A DNA stretch of 64,000 bases from Asterochloris sp. CNOR1 (lineage: Eukaryota > Chlorophyta > Trebouxiophyceae > Trebouxiales > Trebouxiaceae): assembly GCA_963969365.1 (NCBI GenBank), contig OZ017750.1, positions 2,666,001-2,730,000 on the forward strand. Direction: 5' to 3'. Each line of letters begins with the position of its first letter. The stretch's first letter is position 1. The notes below the pieces were generated by a model. It did no database searches. It was not told the DNA's origin and worked only from the letters and a program-made list of their open reading frames with translations. Positions 1 through 12,143 of the stretch are shown here, piece by piece. The translations under genes were made by a program, and so were the position numbers.

Positions 1-3000
1 CCTGCATAGGTGTCGCTGCTGGCGAAGACGTACACGCCGTCCCCCTGCTTGGCGCCCTTGCTGTACAGCCCCCTGCAGACGAAGTCAACACTTCAGCTCT
101 CCCTCAGGTGACCAGCCAGGGACAGCACTCAGAGGGTGATGCACAGCACCAGAATGGCCCACTGCAGCATGTCTCCCGGACTGCCAAGCGCTGAGCCGCT
201 GGCCAGGCGGCCTCAGCACGACAAGAAGGCCTTTCAGGATGTTGCAGCTGCCAGCTACCCTCAGCGCGGGCCCTCTGTGGTGGTTGCTTGCTGCAGCCCA
301 AGCCAGCACTGCGCCTCAGCATTTTGGAATTCTAATTCGACTCCTGACCTGTAGGTGTCTCCGTTGGGCAGGCTGCCCAGCCCATAGCTGCCGGTGGCTA
401 GCGCCTGCTGCGCCAGTGTGCAGATGGCAACCTGCACAGCGGCCTCCCCTGCATCGCCATCCTCACCTGCAGCATGCCAGCAGGCGGGCATGCAGCTCAC
501 AAGCAGTCAGCACACACTTGGGAATGGCCACTGCTGCAGCACAGCAGAAGGCAGGGAGGCAGCCCATAATAAATGGCACCTGTTCGAAGATGTGCGCTGC
601 CTGCTACAGTCTGCTGGCAGCACAATGGGCACAGTCACATCAACGCAGCAGGCTTTCAGTCCATCTTCTCTACTCCACACAATGCTGAAGTTCAACTGTT
701 GCCACAAACACATGCCTCAGACACCCTGGTCACTGCCTGGTGAGTGGAGTAAGGTGGACAGGATCGCTTTGCTCTCCAAGACATGTCAAGGCCAAGGATG
801 ACGGGCAGCAGGATGCTCTCCCAGACAGAGCAGGCAGCGGCCTCGACAAGCTGCAGGGAGACACCACACTCTGCAGCTGGACGGCAATGTCAGCTGCCTT
901 GGCAATCTGCAGCATGACAGCACGAGCTGCAGCTGGGCTGCAGAGTCATCAGTCTCGACATACTGCAGTGACCCACCGCTGCCCAGGGCACCCAACATGG
1001 CAGTCTCCTCGGAAGCAGCAGCAGCTGCATTGGCAGCCTCAGAGGCCTCTGCAGGGCCCAGGCTGGTGCAGCACACGCGGCTGAAGAAGGCCTTGCGCAG
1101 AGGGGACTTTTTGCCGGCGCTGCCCGCTGACGTCCCTGTGGTGGCAGCGCTGATGGTCTGCAAGTGGGATTGGCAGCGTAACAGCATTGGACAGAACTGC
1201 AGTGCATCTGGGACAGGCAGCCCGGACCCTACGCCCATCAGGCCTGCCCACAGAGTAAGGCAGGCCGGGGGCATGCTGCAGGCGGCAGTGATGGCGAGCC
1301 CGATGTGCAGCCACATGCAGGCTGTGGCAGCTAGTGAGCCTTATTGACCCCAAGGCTGCGCCTCATAGGGACTGTGGGCAAGGGGCAGGCCAGCACTAGC
1401 CGTGGTGCCCACATCTGCTGTGAGACAGGCTGACACTCTGAGGCCGAGGCTGCCCTCACCGAGCATCTGGTGGGGTGGCCCTCTGCAGCAGCGTCAGCGC
1501 TTGGTTTACACTAACACATGAGCCCCTGAAAGCAGCTTGAGAGCAGCTTGTGGCCTCCCCTGTGTCTCCAGGGCAGGTGTGGTCAAGAAGGCAACTGGGT
1601 ACCCCACCCTTGAGGCTGCAGCTCAGCGCAGATGTCGAGTCATGCCTGCATGCAGGCAGCGCAGGCAGAGCCATGCACACCTCCGCATCCATGGGCGGTG
1701 GCATCTGCGGCGGCGCCAGCGCCTGCGCGACCTGCGGCTCCTGCATCAGCACATCGGGCAGCCGCTCGCCGGTGCCCACCCTGTGGCGCCACCTGGACAC
1801 CATCCCTCCCCCTCTGGGCCCAGGCCCCGCCTGCTGCCGCTCTGCGGCCGACCCGTCTGGGGTGGCGCCCTGCTCGACAGGCAGCTGCTGCTGCGCCGGC
1901 TCTACCTCTGCCTCCTCATGGATGAGGGTGGTGCGTTCACTGGCTGCAGACCGGCCGGCTGAGTTGGTCTGCGAGGGCGGACGAGGCAGGCCTGCAAGTG
2001 GAGATGCGTGCCTGACAGCTGCTCTGGCGGGCGGCGGCTCAAGGCCAAGCATGCGGTTGACAGGGCCCTTGGACTTGCACAGCCCCTGCAGCAAGCCGCG
2101 TTGCTGGCACCTCCAGCAAAGCACAACAACCACCTCCCTCAGCCCCCGGCCACAACAGCACGAGTGCATTGGGCAGGATATACCTCCAGGCTCAAGCTGA
2201 GGGCAGCACCACGTTGCAGCTCACCTGAGCCTGCAACTGCCTGCACAGGACTGCCAGGCTGCCTCCCTGGAGGGGCGCCCTTGCGAATGTCATGGGCAGA
2301 GTCCAGCATGGATGCCTGGTGGGACGTCCCACCCTCCAGCAGGGCCACCTCTGCAGCGTCAGCATCGAGCGGCTCTGCAGAAAACACAGAATTCTGTCCC
2401 TGGCAGCACCTTGGGGTGCATGAGGCTGTCTGGATGCTGTGGCATGCTGACCAGAGCACACCTGCTGGCCTGTCTCATATCGCAGAGGTGCAGAGCAGGT
2501 GCACACCAGCGAGGCGCCCGGGTCAGTTGTGCTGCAGGCTTGTTTTGTGTGCTGCCACAGCAGCCATTTGCCAGCTGCATTCTTGCTGGGATAGGCATGT
2601 TGCTGCAAAGCGTCCCATGAGCGGCAGTGCAGGAGGCCATTGCTGCAGTCAGGCAGGCATGTGTCGCTCTGCAGGACCCCGTCTCATGCAGGACTCACCA
2701 GCAAAGAGGCCCCACTTGCCCAGGTCATCCCTCTCAGTCAGCTCTCCATCCTCCAGGTCCGACCCGATCGCTGAGGCAGCCGCAGAGCTGAAGCCCTGTA
2801 AGGAGCAGCTCTCACATCTGAATGCCTGAAAGGGATGCCTGGTCAGTTTGTGTGCTCGTTTCTGAGAAGCTCTCGTGTGCAGGATGCAGCCTTGTATAGG
2901 ACAGCATTGTCTCATTCATGTCCAACTCACATGCAGGGACTGGCTGGGGCGAGAGCTGCTGCCGCTGATGCTGCTGGGTGGCCAAGCCAGACCATTATGC

Positions 3001-6000
3001 GAGGCTGTGCCTGCAAACTCGGACGGCAGCCGCCGAAGCTGGGAAGGGGTGAGCTGCTGCGAGGCGCGCTGCACATGGGGGGGCAGCAGGTCGTACACCT
3101 GGCCCAGGCCGCCTGTGGACTGGGCCACTGCTCTCAAGGCTGCGTCCAGGACCCTTGTATCTCGACCACCTGCAGGCAGAACAACATAGCTTGCAGCTGG
3201 CATTGCAGAGAATCTTGGGTCATTGCTGCCATGCTGGCATCCAATGTCCCTGTTGTCAATGCTGCCTGCTGGCAAGGATGGGGCATCTGGCAGCTGAGCC
3301 TGCGGGGCAGATCAAGTCACTGCTCTTGAAGTGGCTTTCAAGAGCCTTGGTGCTCGATCGCCTTGAGGCAAGGTGGAAGCTGTGCCTTCAAGAAAGGCTG
3401 GGGCTACTGACTGACTGACTCAATGTGACCCTGTGCCTGCCGGGCGACATGTGAGCACTGCAAAGGGGTAATCCCAAGGAGCAGGGGCCACAGTAACAGC
3501 ACAGGCATCCCGCAAGCTGGCCCCCAGCCACATGCAATGCCAGCCGGGCAGGAAGTGCATACAGCACAGGTGTGCATGTCAGGTGCAGGAAGCTGCGACT
3601 CTACAAACGCTCCTAGGTGTCCATACTGGCCCCTGCAGGGCTTACCTTGTTGGTGAGCAACTGCCTCGCCGCGGGCGCCCCCTGTCAGGGGGAAGAAGCG
3701 CTCTGCCTTGGCGATCTGGTCACACACATCGCGGTACGCCTTCTCCGCATTGCCTAGCTCCTGCAGCAGCCAGAGGTGGGTTTGTGCCTGCCTCCCCAAG
3801 TAACTGGCCGCCCAAGCAAGATTGCCGACAACCCTGGAAAGCAGTGGCAGGCTGCAGTTCCATCCAGACAGCAGCTGGCAGGCATGCTGGCCACCCTGCG
3901 CGGGGATGCCTGACCTCCACAGGCTTGACGCACAGACCCCAAGCGCCCCTGGATTGTTGCGGAGCCACATCGATGCAAAAGTGCAACACTCACCCGCATG
4001 AGGCTCTCCATGTGGCGCGCTCGGGCTTTGCCTGCAGTCCCAGCTTGCAGGGAGCCCAGCTGGTGCAGGTCCTTTACAAGGGTCCAGGCCTCCTTCAATG
4101 CCAAGCTGGTCCTGCTGCGTTTGTTGCGGAGCTTGGCACGAAGTATGGCCCTGCACCACATCAGGTGCACATCAGAAGCAGCAGATTCAGTTCCACTGAG
4201 CTGCTTGAGCCCCTTCCACAGATTGCTACTCCTGACCGGACGGGCTTCGCTCACGCTGGGGCCCTGTTTGGCGCTGCAGCTTGAAGGTGCTATGTGAGCT
4301 GAATGCTGAGAGTGCTGCAGGGCCCAAGCCGTGCAGGTTGGCCCCAGGCAGCGCACTCCTGAGTGCTGACAGTCAGGCACTGCGCACGGTCTGCAGGCCA
4401 TGGGGGCTGGAACATTTGCAAGCTTCTCAAAGTGCCTTTGAAGCGCCAATCTGCAGCAAGCACATGAACTGCATCACCATAAGGGCAGTGAGGATCTCCC
4501 CCAGACTCTCACTTGCCTGAGTGCTGTTGCGTGATGCACAGACACATCACGAGGGGCATATTGATCCGCATCTGGCCCCCGACACCGCCTCTCAGAGATG
4601 CACAGGACTGATGATGTCATAAGGGTCTCACCCGTCACGATTCTCTAAGCCAACATCCTTCACCCCCTGCTGCAACTCGCTGATGCTGCGCACCACTGTG
4701 GTCACCACCTGGCGGGCAGTGCCCTCAGCTTGGTTGAGCTGGGCAGCCCCCGCCACAAACGCCTCCACGTGTTGGCCTCTGTCCAGCTCCACAGCTGCAG
4801 CCAGGGAGTGCAGCTGACACAGGAACCAGCATGCGTGCACAAGCTGCAGAGCTGCGTCGACGGCGAGCACATTGCACTGCATGAAGGCAGCGAGGGAACG
4901 TGGCACAGTGCAGGGGCCACATGGCATCCTTGGAAGGTGTCCAGGCACAGAGAGGTGGTGCGCATCGCTTGCATGGAGGCTGTCTCCAGTGCAGCGGGCC
5001 AAGTCCTGGAAGACAGAGCCCCTATGGTAGCATGCTACCTCAGGGGCTGGGTTGTACCAAGTCTTACTTGATGGCTGCCGTCTGAGCAGCACCCCGCTGG
5101 TACCGCCTGCTGCTGTGGTGCCTGGCTTTGCAATGGACCACCTTGGCTGCTGTACCTTGGTCCTGCAGGCAGCAAGGCAGGTAGCGCAGCTGTGACGAAA
5201 CAGCTGTGACGAAGCAAGAGGCAGGCATGCATCGCAGCAGCCAAACTGGATGAGCCTGTTCGACTCTCACAGGCCTCGCCACAATGTACGGCACATGAAC
5301 CCTCACCTTGCGGGGAGCGCGCGGGAAAATGTCTCCCGCTCCCCTGCATCCTGGGTGGGGGTGTCTGCTTCCTGGGACTGTGCCACAGAGGGCACAGGTA
5401 TCTGCAGGGGGGCCAGTGATCCAGAAGTTGCTGCATCATCCATATATGAAGGCTGGGGGGAGGACTCCTGGTCTCGCACACTCGCGTGCTGGTCCTGCAC
5501 CCAGCACAACCACAATTGTGAACGTTGCCACCCGGTTCCACAGTGAGTACACAGCCTGTGCACACTTGCGTCACAGGCAGGGTGCTGCAGCAAGACAGGC
5601 ACTTACGAGGTGACTGCATGCAGGGGGAAGGCTGTCCACCAGGAGTGAGGCCTACCTGCTCTATCAGTATTTCTGGTGTCTGGGGAGCCATGGACTCTGC
5701 TGCAGCGCCGCTGTTGAGCACCTGCTGCCTTGGGGTGGCGTCTGGCGCAGGCGCCGCCACCGCAGGGGCAGGCGCAGCCGCCAGATCACCATCCTGAAGA
5801 CCAAACACCATATGTGAGCAGCAGCCATGGGGATGCACTGCTTGTGTGGGTTCTGATGCTCAGGCGGCATGCAACACAGCTGTGTCATGAGCACAACTTC
5901 CAGCTGTCCGGAGCGCTCAGACATATGGATGTGGTGTGTGGGCATGCACACCTGCGTCGCTGAGACACTCATCTGCTGCAAGTCAGTTGGGAGCACTTTG

Positions 6001-7374
6001 CTGTGACCCTGCTGGCCCACAGGGCTCACTCCTCTGCGGCCGGTCCCTCCTGAGTACAGCCTGCCTGGCGCCAGTGGCGCAGGCGTCGGCTGCTCAGTGC
6101 CTGCATGGGCAGCAGCACCCCTTGCCGTGGGCGTGGAGGTAGCAAGGAAAGGCCTGCTTGGGTGTCCGCGGGATGTGCTGAGGGACCTTGTGCTCAAGTC
6201 TCCAGGGACAGGGAAGTCATGGGCCATCGCACCCTGTGGGCCTACCTGACATGCACTCTGCAGGAGGTGCAAGGCACGATGTGCCTCCAGCTGGGCAACA
6301 CTGGCAAAGGAGCAAGCTGCAGCAGTTGCACATGCAGACAAGGCAAGCCTCAGCAGCAGCAGTGGCTGCACTCACCACTCTGGGGCGGCAATGGCGCCAT
6401 CCGTGTCGCCCTGCCGCCCTTGGAAATTGCCCTCCGCTGGTGTGGGTCATAGCCATGTACCAGGGGCTTGCCTGCAGACACGGTGATATGCTGTCCAGGC
6501 TTGAGATGAGAGGGACCGCCAAGTCTGTACACATTGTGTTCCCAGAAATGGGATTGAGTAGTGGAGGTCACTGTGCAGCAGCAGCATCGTTAAGCAAGCA
6601 GCTAAGTAATGCAGCCCAGGCATCACACCCGCTGTGTGCCAAAGCCTGCCTGGCGCCTGATGCAGATGCTCTGCATTTCCTTGCAAAGATCACAATTACA
6701 AGTTTGTGGCAGATCCCCAGCCAACCTGAGAATTGCTCATGCAACCAGGTAAGGAGCTGCTGCTGTGCCACTGGTGACTTCACCAGCCGCTGTGCCTCCA
6801 CCTCCTGCATGAACATTCAGGCTGCTCAATGAGGCTCTGCGTCAACTGCTCATGCGCCTTGCCGTCACAGCGGCAGTCAGCATGTGACTCACCTTGTCAA
6901 GGCCGGCTGCATTGAAGGCTGCCTGCAGCTGTTTGTAGTTGGCCAGTCTGGAGTGCTCATACTGTGCCTCAAAGTTGACCTGTACATGGTCAGCACTTCT
7001 GTTCATGCATGGGCCTCATCATCCTTGGTAAGGCTGTCAGCTGTGCAGCCAATTCTGTTGCAGACAAATGAGCAGTGGCTGCAGCAGCAGGATACCTGTT
7101 ACCTTTGACATGGCCACCACGCTCTTGCAGTAGGCATCAACCAGCTGGCAATAGACGGCACCGCTATGCATCTGCAGCCAGCATATCAGACTGATACACA
7201 CATCAGACGTCAAAGTGCTGGTGGACCTTGCAGTAGTCATGCTGCTGGTGAGCAATGCACGGTCACCTCATCCATGCTGGCTATGTCCATGTCTAAGGTG
7301 GCACTTGCCCAGGCCAAGAGGTTAGCCCTGCTGACACCCTGGCCCTGCACTCCGGAGCGGCTCCGAAGGCTCAT
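1..7374 (-). CDS. EB1-type CH-domain protein with coiled coil, low-complexity tail and MORN repeats (3' end beyond left edge)
   Basis: The N-terminal ~115 residues match the calponin-homology domain of EB1 microtubule plus-end proteins: NLLAWASATLDMDI, MHSGAVYCQLVDAYCKS, YEHSRLANYKQLQAAFNAAG, LLTWLHEQF and a YDPHQRR motif align block by block with EB1. Phase-consistent exons, 5' to 3': 7374-7267, 7171-7103, 6979-6893, 6804-6726, 6570-6376, 6316-6246, 5793-5656, 5494-5307, 5005-4827 (weak donor), 4794-4632, 4255-3994, 3760-3646, 3169-2931, 2825-2699, 2374-2225, 1991-1681, 1157-977, 926-870, 466-349, 72-1. The middle (about 4800-3650) is helical and charged, probably coiled coil. The next part is Pro/Ser/Ala-rich. 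The last two exons read as MORN repeats (GLGSLPNGDTYRG, GAKQGDGVYVFASSDTY). The start ATG at 7374 is the only one before the CH domain. I see no EB1 EBH domain. The CH assignment is solid; that the MORN exons belong to the same gene is inferred from phase and the absence of a gene gap. Confidence 0.7.
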
Positions 7375-7686
7375 GCCTGCCGGGCCTGGCGACTCTGCTT
7401 CTCCTCTGCCCCCCCAAAGGCCTCTCTCCCCAAAAATTGACTGACTTGCTTGAGCTGCTCCTCTAGAAGCCAAGAAGGGGGTCTGTAGGACAAGCAATGG
7501 GCAGCCTAGTCTCAACTGACTTCGGTGTTGGTGAGCCTCGCCGCGTTACGAGATGCACCTATAGGCCTCTCAGGCTGAGTCCGTGGCTCGTACAAAATTG
7601 CGTTTAAGTGCCGCGAAAAGAAGCGGGGTGGCAAGAAAGCAGGAATAGTCTTGTCAGATAGGGACGGTCAAAATGCAGCTTCAGCC
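7375..7686. promoter_or_regulatory. shared divergent promoter, EB1-like / NOL9
   Basis: This 312-bp gap lies between two start codons facing away from each other. It holds no coding exon that fits either gene. A TTCTAG acceptor followed by an open stretch (7440-7380, minus strand) could be the end of a 5' UTR intron of the EB1-like gene. No clear TATA box was seen. Confidence 0.4.
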
Positions 7687-10600
7687 ATGAAGAGGAATGA
7701 CAAGTCCCAGCACAGCGACTCAGCAACCAAGCTCAAGAGGAGGAAGCAGTCAACCCCTCCTCAAGATCGGTTAGTTCAACCCCCTCACAGCTAGCATGGC
7801 ATGGCTGCCTCTGAATTGAATTTGTCTGTCTGATGCAGGGCGTTTGCGGATTCAGCAACACAGACTGTTTCCCTTGGTCTTGATCAGGTGAGGAAGTGCA
7901 TCCTGCAATCGGGACCGACCACGCAACCTGGCCGTCATATACCAGATTCCATGCAGGTGGCAAGTTTTGTGGGCGCCGCCCAGCTGACAGTCCTCAGCGG
8001 CACAGTCTGGATTGCAGGGTAAGCCACACACGCTTTGCTCGCAAGAGGAGCATTGCTTTGACCGTCTGCTGACCTTGCCTGCCTTGAGCTTTGCAGAAAA
8101 ACGCTCGCTGTTGGCGACAGTGCTGTCTTGCTGGCTGATGCCTGGTCAGGAGGCCCTATGGCCATTGAGGCAGCCCAGAGCAGTGGGACGCTACAGGTGA
8201 CACCTCAACAGTGGCTGCCCCAGCGTTGCCGGCCTTGAATGCAATTGTGGCTCAGGCTGAGGACACAGACCTTCAACTTGTTGGCATGACCAGCACAATT
8301 CATAAGTGAAATCACAAAGGTCAAAGTCATCAAGCTGCCCTGCTACATGCAGGTGCCACTGGCTGCACAGGCAACGTCTGTTATAGAGTTTCACAAGCTG
8401 CCAGATGGGCACCAGGCGCTGCCTGGACACAAGGCTGCCGCGTTCAGCATAGTAACGGTGGCTGAGGGCTCCAGCAGCCTTGAACAGCCACAGACTGTGC
8501 CGCAGCAGTGGCGTCAGGTGGCCCTGCTTCTGGCTGCTGAGGAGATGTTGCCAACAATGCACAGCCTCGACATACCTCCTGTTTCCCTCTGTTGCACACT
8601 GGCTAGCCTGCGTTCTTGTGGGTCATGCGCCTGGGTTTTGCTTGTCGTGCCTGTCACGCCAGCCCAGCATCTTCTGCAGGTGGCCAGTGAGCTGTCAGAT
8701 GTGGTCAGGCAGGGCGCTTGCCCTGTGGCAGCTGTGTGCGGCAGCAAGGGGACCGGCAAGTCCACCATGGCGCGCCTCCTGTGCAATGCCCTGCTGGATG
8801 TGTGCCCCTGTGTGGGTTTCCTGGAGACCGACTGCGGCCAGGCTGAACACACTGTGCCAGGCAAGCTGGGCTTCCTGCAAGCCAGGCCATGCCCGCGAAA
8901 CACAAAGCTTGGGACTGCCCTTTCTCAAGATATCCTCTGATTGAGCTTTCTCTGATTTCAGTTTGGGCCAGGCAAAGTGGGCTTGCTAGCAGGCCCCACG
9001 CCAGGCATGCAGGCGCAGCCTGCCAGCGTGACATAGGCTGCCTTCAATGCCATGCATCCGGTTTAAAGAAGTTCTTCAGACATCCATCGAGGTCTGTCGT
9101 CGCCTCCTGCAATACTGTGTCCCTCCTGCTGCAGGCCTTGTCTCTCTCACATACCTGAGGCAGCCGCTGTTTGGCCCGCCCTTCATGCGCCAGCTGCAGC
9201 CTGCCCGCGCCTTCTTCATTGGGGACACCTCCCCGCAGAGCGACCCTGTCCGCTTTGTGTCTGCTGTGGAGCAGCTGTGTGCCTGGCACTGGGAACAGCA
9301 ACGGCACCAGGCGGGCAGCACCCCTGTACCTCTGGTGGTCAACACAGCCGGCTGGGTGAAGGTGGGCAGGCTGCACATGCCATCTGTTGGCTCAGGCTGG
9401 ACATCTACATGGAGCAGCCAGAGGGCCTTGAGTCAAGTGCGGCAGTGCTGTTGCCGGCGCATCCTGGTCCTGTTCAACATGACACACTTGGTCCTGGACG
9501 CGGCATCTATGCTTGCTAGATATAAGCACATGGCTGGCAATTGATGTGGTGCTCGTGATGATTGCAGGGCTTGGGGTTTGACGTGCTGGCAGAGGTGCTG
9601 CGCTGTGTGGGCCTGACCCACCTGGTGCAGCTCCAAGCTGCTAATCAGAACCGCAACCTGCCAAGTGGCGCCTTCTGGCTGCCTGAGGAGCCCAGGGAGG
9701 AGCAGCAGCAGGCTCCAGTCATCTACCAGATGCCTGCCATCACCACTCCGGACGGCGTCGGCCCCCTGCCGCCTGCTGCACAGGCCGCCTCTCTAGGTGA
9801 GCCCGCTTCAGCCAAGAAAAGGCGCGCCCCAGGCTTTGTGCTGCTTCTCAATATGGCAGCTGCTTCAGCTGTGCAGGCTTTGTTGCCAGCCCATCTTCCA
9901 GGCTCTGCTGGGGTACACTCTGCCGCACTTGCTGCTGAGATGCTGCTTGCACAGATCGCTGTCAGCATCCTGTGCATGTATGCTTCATCCAGCCTCTGGC
10001 ACAAGGGCAGACCTAAACCTGCTATGCTGTGCAGCTGCAGCTGCTGCACGGGGGCCAACCCCCTTGGAGGCTCGGTCCCTGCAGTGGCTGGCCTTTGCTG
10101 CTGCGTGCCTCGGGCGCTCACCAGCCTGCCTGACCAGCTCAGAGAAGTCCCAGTTTCCAGCTGCAGCAGCTGGCCTGGCTAGGCTGAGCCCCTACGCTGT
10201 GCTGGCAGAGGATGTGCAGCTGCAGTGGCTGCACTCTGCGGTGGCGCCGGGCCACCAGATTCAGGCCCTGAATGGCGCCGTGGTGGGGCTCTGCAGCGCC
10301 GTGCCTCAGCATGAGGGCCTCACCGGCCGGGCAGCAGACCTGCCCCACTGCCAGGGCGTGGGGGTGGTGCGCACTGCAGACGCAGGCAGCAGCCAGTTGC
10401 TGCTGCTGACTCCCCTGCGGGATGAGCGTCTGCAGGAAGTGGATGTGCTCCAGGTGGGCATGCGACCACCTGCTGATCCATTGCTTTGTCATGTGCAGCA
10501 CTGCTTCAATTAGGAGGTCAAGGTCAGTGCTGTTGAATGTCATGCTGGTTGCAGGTCGGCAGGCTAGAGTTGCCTGCCAAGCTGCTGCAGGCGCCCGGGC

Positions 10601-10707
10601 TGATGACACCCTACATCAGTGCATGGTCAATCACAGCTGATGGGACAGGCGCTGCTGCCATCAAGGCCAGAAATAATCTGCTGAGGGCCCGCATACAGCC
10701 CATATGA
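7687..10707 (+). CDS. NOL9: polynucleotide 5'-hydroxyl-kinase NOL9/GRC3
   Basis: Nucleolar RNA 5'-kinase of the NOL9/Grc3 family, which acts with the Las1 nuclease in ITS2 pre-rRNA processing. Exons: 7687-7769, 7839-7887, 7957-8018, 8097-8196, 8353-8517, 8680-8860, 9135-9361, 9568-9796, 10041-10453, 10555-10707; all phases join, giving 553 aa. A Lys/Arg-rich start (KLKRRKQ) suits a nuclear or nucleolar protein. The kinase P-loop GSKGTGKST is at about 174-182 and is followed by the family motif LETDCGQAEHTVPG. LFGPPF, FFIGDTSP and VVNTAGWVK come next, all typical of this family. The C-terminal part (VGRLELP) is the weaker-conserved domain. The donor at 8860 is GC rather than GT (CAG|gcaagc); using it restores the frame into LVSLTYL. 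The stop is only 56 bp before the ATG of the next gene on the same strand. Confidence 0.9.
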
Positions 10708-10763
10708 ATTGCATGGTCAATCGCCTGAACAGCTTTGACCATCCACACATTAGCTCTTTCGCA

Positions 10764-11897
10764 ATGATGACTAGTTCTGTTTGTCCAACATGCACACGTA
10801 CTCCACTACAAGCCGTCTTTACAGGACCATCTCCCAGGCATGCGTTAATCCCAACATGCCACAGGATGCCTGGTAAAACATTGCGAAATGGAAGGCAAAT
10901 GGCAGGTGCAGTGGCTGCTCAATTTGTGCTATGCTGTGCTGCCGTCACAACTTGAAATGTCTGCAAATTTTGCCTGGGTTCTGCAAATCCAGATGCAGGC
11001 GCTCTGCGTCATCTGCAGGGCCCCTGCATGCAAAAAGGGAAGGGAGCAAAGAAGAACTTGGGCAGCTGGAGGCTGGCGAGACAGTTGTATATGAGGGATC
11101 TGGGCCTCCTGCAGAGCTTGTCATATCCATATTGCTTGGCGCCACTCTTGTCTATTTAGTAAGGCTATTGCTGCAAGCAGCCCTGCTTTGCTGGCGTCCA
11201 TCAAGCTGCCAAAGCTGCTTATGGTCTCATGCAGCCACTGACTATTGCCAGCATTGGCAGAAGGCTCTGGCAGAGGACAACGTTCACAGACAGGAGGTGT
11301 GGCCTCTTAAGCTTGCTGGAAACTCACTGCATGCATGTCTGCACAGCACACTGCGGTTCACTGCACCCTGCACTCACACATAGCATTGGACGCTGCTCTG
11401 CACCCCTGCGCTGGATGCACAACACTAGCACGCCTTCAGCAAAGAGCAGCCCACCCTGCAGGATCCTACTCATCAACACAAGTCCACTGTTTTCTAAGCG
11501 CATAGAAGTACCTTATAGCTCAATAAATGAGGTGAGCTGCACTCAGGAAGCTCAGTGTGCCCAACTTCAGGATGTGCTGTGCAGGCAATTGCTTCAGCAC
11601 CAATTTGATCAGGTCAGATCACACGTTCCGCTGCTGGACTGGATGGCTGGGCTGCTGCAGGTACGCGCGGCTCCCAGAGCTTTTGGACTGTGGGGAGACG
11701 CAGTTGTGTTCCTAAAGGTGAGACTCTGTGAGGTCTGTACTGTGCACTTCTGTGGCTGGATTGCACTTGCAATGGACTGCTGCTGATACTGTTTGATATG
11801 CTGCACCTTGCAGGACGGCAGCAGATTGGAGCTTCCTGGACTGGAGCCTCCTGGACTAGAGTACATCAAGAGCAAAGGCCCCACAAAACAAGTTTAA
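10764..11897 (+). CDS. plastid-type membrane protein with bacterial PH-like domain
   Basis: Exons: 10764-10872 (or to 10905; both donors give the same phase), 11019-11158, 11235-11296, 11462-11531, 11661-11717, 11814-11897; 173 or 184 aa. Exon 1 is rich in Ser, Thr, Arg and Pro with few acids, like a chloroplast transit peptide. GETVVYEGSGPPAELV is followed by a hydrophobic stretch (ISILLGATLVYLPLTIASI), then RRLWQRTTFTDRRILLINTS, IEVPYSSINEVRAAPRAFG, WGDAVVFLKDGSRLELPGLE. This strand order resembles bacterial PH-like (YdbT/bPH) proteins and their plastid relatives. The function is unknown; a membrane-anchored role in the plastid is inferred. The gene starts 56 bp after the NOL9 stop, so it may share a transcript. 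Its 3' end converges on the MFS gene 246 bp away. Confidence 0.75.
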
Positions 11898-12143
11898 AAT
11901 AGTTGTCCACTGATTGGGCGGGGCAACATTGAGTAGACTTCCGTTCAGCAAAGTGAATAGGCAGCAATCTCCATGCCCAATGTGGGCTGGCACATTCCAT
12001 GTCTAGGCAGCTCATATGAGCGGAGAGCACTTTTTGGTGACCCTGTCTGGGCATGAAACAGATGCATGATTGTTGCATGAGGCTGCTGATACATTGAGAA
12101 CAGAAATCAATAAAATGGCAAGCATATCAAGCTGCTCTCAGGT

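Noticed and set aside
1456-2169. Continuous 237-codon minus-strand open frame
   Set aside because: Only part of it (1681-1991) fits the EB1-like gene in phase. The rest spans likely splice sites, and long open frames are common in this GC-rich DNA.
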